Shown in pieces: positions 43,639 to 45,529 of a stretch of 45,529 bases of DNA. This stretch comes from Acidobacteriaceae bacterium. GTDB taxonomy: Bacteria > Acidobacteriota > Terriglobia > Terriglobales > Acidobacteriaceae. The DNA lies in the NCBI GenBank assembly GCA_003151155.1, contig PLWX01000053.1, positions 1-45,529 on the forward strand, read 5' to 3'. The number at the start of each line of letters is the position of its first letter. The first letter of the stretch is position 1. The notes below the pieces were generated by a model. It did not search any database. It was not told the origin of the DNA and saw nothing but the letters and a program-made list of their open reading frames with translations. The translations under genes were made by a program, and so were the position numbers.

Positions 43639-44496
43639 ATGAAACTTGTACGTTTTGGACCGTCGGGACAGGAGAAGCCGGGCGTTCTGGATTCGCAGGG
43701 TCGCGTGCGCGATCTCGCTGGCCACATTTCGGACTGGACAAGCTCTTCTCTCGCGCCTTCATCTCTCGAGCAGGTCAACAAGCTCGACATCAGGGCCCTG
43801 CCGTTGGTCGGCCAAGATGTCCGGCTCGGTCCCCCAGTAGCAAATGTCGGAAAGTTCGTGTGCATTGGCCTGAACTACTCCGATCACGCCGCGGAATCCG
43901 GCATGGCTGGGCCCGCAGAGCCTGTCGTATTCATGAAAGCGACTTCCGCGATCTCCGGCCCGAATGACGACGTAGTTCTGCCCCGCGGATCGACGAAAGG
44001 GGATTGGGAAGTCGAACTCGGAGTCGTGATCGGCAAGCACGCCAAGTATGTCACCGAGGAGGAGGCTCTCTCGCACGTCGCAGGCTATTGTGTCGTCAAT
44101 GATCTTTCCGAACGCGCCTTTCAACTCGAAGGCACCGGGCAATGGGTGAAGGGAAAAAGTGCCGACACCTTTGGCCCGATCGGTCCGTGGCTCGTAACTC
44201 CCAACGAAGTTCCGGATCCCCACGCGCTGCACCTCTGGCTTGAGGTGGACGGGCATCGCTACCAGAACGGCAATACGCGCACCATGATCTTCCGTATTCC
44301 ATTCCTGATTGCCTACCTCAGCCGCTTTATGAGCCTGCAGCCCGGCGACATCATTTCCACCGGGACACCCCCCGGCGTGGGGCTCGGCCTCAAGCCGCCC
44401 ACCTACCTTCGCGCTGGGCAGCGAATTCGATTGGGAATTGAAGGATTGGGCCAACAAGAACAGAAGGTAGTCGCGGAGAACGGACTTACAAAATGA
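43639..44496 (+). CDS. FAH-family 2,4-diketo-3-deoxy-sugar-acid hydrolase
   Basis: 285 residues of the fumarylacetoacetate-hydrolase fold. Metal ligands are in DWEVELGVVIG (Glu124, Glu126) and VVNDLSERA (Asp155), and GLNYSDHAAESG forms the substrate lid. In deoxysugar pathways such enzymes cut 2,4-diketo-3-deoxy-L-fuconate or L-rhamnonate to pyruvate and lactate. The ATG at 43639 follows AGGAG with five-base spacing. Its stop overlaps the start of the esterase gene by four bases (ATGA). Placement directly after the KDF dehydrogenase-like SDR makes this assignment firm at the pathway level; the chirality of the substrate is open. Confidence 0.88.
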   Translation: MKLVRFGPSGQEKPGVLDSQGRVRDLAGHISDWTSSSLAPSSLEQVNKLDIRALPLVGQDVRLGPPVANVGKFVCIGLNYSDHAAESGMAGPAEPVVFMKATSAISGPNDDVVLPRGSTKGDWEVELGVVIGKHAKYVTEEEALSHVAGYCVVNDLSERAFQLEGTGQWVKGKSADTFGPIGPWLVTPNEVPDPHALHLWLEVDGHRYQNGNTRTMIFRIPFLIAYLSRFMSLQPGDIISTGTPPGVGLGLKPPTYLRAGQRIRLGIEGLGQQEQKVVAENGLTK

Positions 44497-45368
44497 CTTC
44501 TCGGGTGTGTCTCGCTCTTGTCGTGATGATGTTTGCTGCGTGCACGTTCGCCTCAGCGCAGTCTGCCGGAAGAATGGTTTCCTACAAGCCTCTTCCTTCC
44601 AGCTTGGTCGATTCGCGTGAGGTGGATATCTGGTTGCCGCCCGGCTATGACCAGGAAAAGACCGCGCGGTATCCGGTGCTTTACATGCACGATGGACAGA
44701 ATCTGTTCGATTCGCGTCTCAGTTACACCGGCGTTCCCTGGGGCGTGGATGCAGCCATCGCTCGCCTCGCAGCGCAAGAGAAGATTCGCGCTGCGATTGT
44801 CGTAGGGATATGGAACACTCCCAAACGTTTCGGCGAATACATGCCGCAGAAAGCAGTGTCCGCCAGGAACACATCGGAGCTCCAAGGCATTCCCTTCCCC
44901 ACCCATGACGAGATCATCTCGGACCAGTATTTGAAGTTCATCGTTCAGGACCTGAAGCCATTCGTGGACGCCAATTATCGGACGCTCGCCGACCGCGCAA
45001 ATACCTTCATCATGGGATCGAGCATGGGCGGCTTGATATCAGCGTATGCCGAAATCGAATACCCCGATGTGTTCGGCGGCGCCGCCTGTCTTTCAACCCA
45101 CTGGCCGATCGGCGATGGAGCATCGGTCGTGTATTTTGCAGCCCATCTACCAGATCCGAAAACGCACAAGTTCTACTTCGATCACGGCACCGCTACCCTG
45201 GATGCGCAGTACACCCCGTTCCAGCAGAAAATGGACGAGGCAATGAAATCGAAAGGCTACATCGCGGGGCAAAGCTGGCTTTCGCGCGTCTTCAAAGGGG
45301 CCGACCATTCCGAACGCTCGTGGAACGCTCGTATCGATGTGCCACTCGAATTCCTCCTTGGAAAGTGA
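44493..45368 (+). CDS. Secreted esterase-D-type hydrolase
   Basis: 291 residues with a signal peptide (LALVVMMFAACTFASAQ). It is an alpha/beta hydrolase of the putative-esterase (PF00756-like) family with a nucleophile elbow GSSMGG (Ser177), VLYMHDGQNLFDS for the oxyanion region and GADHSERSW near the C-terminus for the base. It is coupled to the FAH gene by an ATGA overlap and ends the operon. An exported esterase in a glycan locus most often removes acetyl or feruloyl groups before the glycosidases can act. It is not closely related to the cytoplasmic esterase at 23016. Confidence 0.85.
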   Translation: MTSRVCLALVVMMFAACTFASAQSAGRMVSYKPLPSSLVDSREVDIWLPPGYDQEKTARYPVLYMHDGQNLFDSRLSYTGVPWGVDAAIARLAAQEKIRAAIVVGIWNTPKRFGEYMPQKAVSARNTSELQGIPFPTHDEIISDQYLKFIVQDLKPFVDANYRTLADRANTFIMGSSMGGLISAYAEIEYPDVFGGAACLSTHWPIGDGASVVYFAAHLPDPKTHKFYFDHGTATLDAQYTPFQQKMDEAMKSKGYIAGQSWLSRVFKGADHSERSWNARIDVPLEFLLGK

Positions 45369-45391
45369 CCCGCACCGAAATGTCACGCAAC

Positions 45392-45529
45392 TCACCGATG
45401 ATGAATGGACCCGGACTGGATGGTGCGTTTCGTCTCGTAGAAGTTGTTGAAAAACAATTTCGTAACGGTACCGTCGGGCGTGTCAATTTCAGTCTGGCCC
45501 GAGGTGCTACGGTTGTAGGTGGTTACACC
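45392..45529 (-). CDS. C-terminal end of an RHS/YD-repeat-like protein (runs off the window)
   Basis: The 45 last codons of a minus-strand frame that enters from the right. The pattern TYNRSTSGQTEIDTPDGTVT resembles RHS/YD-repeat units (S-GQ-T--DTPDGTVTK), and the frame then ends in SIHHR. No toxin-like C-terminal domain is seen, and the sequence after the repeat is short, so the gene may be truncated at its 3' end. Only the tail is visible, so the call is tentative. Confidence 0.4.
   Translation of the reverse strand, partial: GVTTYNRSTSGQTEIDTPDGTVTKLFFNNFYETKRTIQSGSIHHR

Noticed and set aside
1-45529. tRNA, rRNA and CRISPR arrays
   Set aside because: No cloverleaf with a TTC-arm sequence, no rRNA-like segment and no regularly spaced repeats were noticed on reading; a tRNA/CRISPR scan was not run.

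Overview
The window looks like a chromosomal segment of a soil acidobacterium (Acidobacteriota, Terriglobia-like). The evidence is an 1134-residue Oar-type TonB receptor with an N-terminal carboxypeptidase-regulatory-like domain and no SusD partner, a CBM9-like/DUF5916 outer-membrane protein, many secreted GH13/GH2/GH127 enzymes and moderately GC-rich coding sequence. This is inferred from gene content only; there is no rRNA or tRNA to anchor it.

Region 1 (1-13.1 kb) is an accessory mosaic. It opens with the start of a response regulator, then two broken genes that collide head-on near position 1135. Next come a DUF5916 protein and a YVTN beta-propeller protein. A chromate-resistance operon (chrB - DUF1259 - chrA) follows, with a recognisable promoter. 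It is flanked by relics of a transposase and of an RND efflux adaptor, a second YVTN propeller, two small secreted proteins ending at a clear terminator, and about 1.2 kb of decayed sequence. A 203-residue two-helix membrane protein stands alone at 13.1 kb.

Region 2 (13.9-27.5 kb, minus strand) reads, in order of transcription: a ferritin-like putative di-iron protein, an FAD/NAD/[2Fe-2S] reductase, a zinc alcohol dehydrogenase resembling class III formaldehyde dehydrogenases, an esterase-D-type hydrolase, a sugar-porter MFS transporter, GH127, a TonB receptor, a terminator and a secreted GH13. An AraC regulator is divergent from its head (27.7 kb). I read the first four genes as a candidate oxygenase module that makes and removes an aldehyde, placed inside a glycan-use locus.

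Region 3 (28.7-36.5 kb) has a CGTase-like GH13 enzyme on the plus strand, convergent with a minus-strand cluster. That cluster holds a small ORF, an MtaB-like zinc methyltransferase, its corrinoid protein, a RACo-type corrinoid activator, DUF1638 and a UroD/MtaA-type methyltransferase. Together these form a nearly complete corrinoid methyl-transfer system.

Region 4 (36.9-45.4 kb, plus strand) is a tightly packed operon: Tat-exported GH2, SMP-30 lactonase, SDR, IlvD/Edd sugar-acid dehydratase, second SDR, FAH-family hydrolase and secreted esterase. This is a non-phosphorylative sugar (probably 6-deoxysugar) oxidation route that would end in pyruvate plus lactate or a similar product. The window closes with the tail of an RHS-like gene.

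The most interesting reading is that regions 2-4 form one locus for an O-methylated glycan. It would pair two chemically different demethylation routes, an oxygenase route giving formaldehyde and a corrinoid route giving a methyl-carrier, with the hydrolases and sugar oxidation enzymes for the same substrate. This is a hypothesis from gene context, not a demonstrated function.
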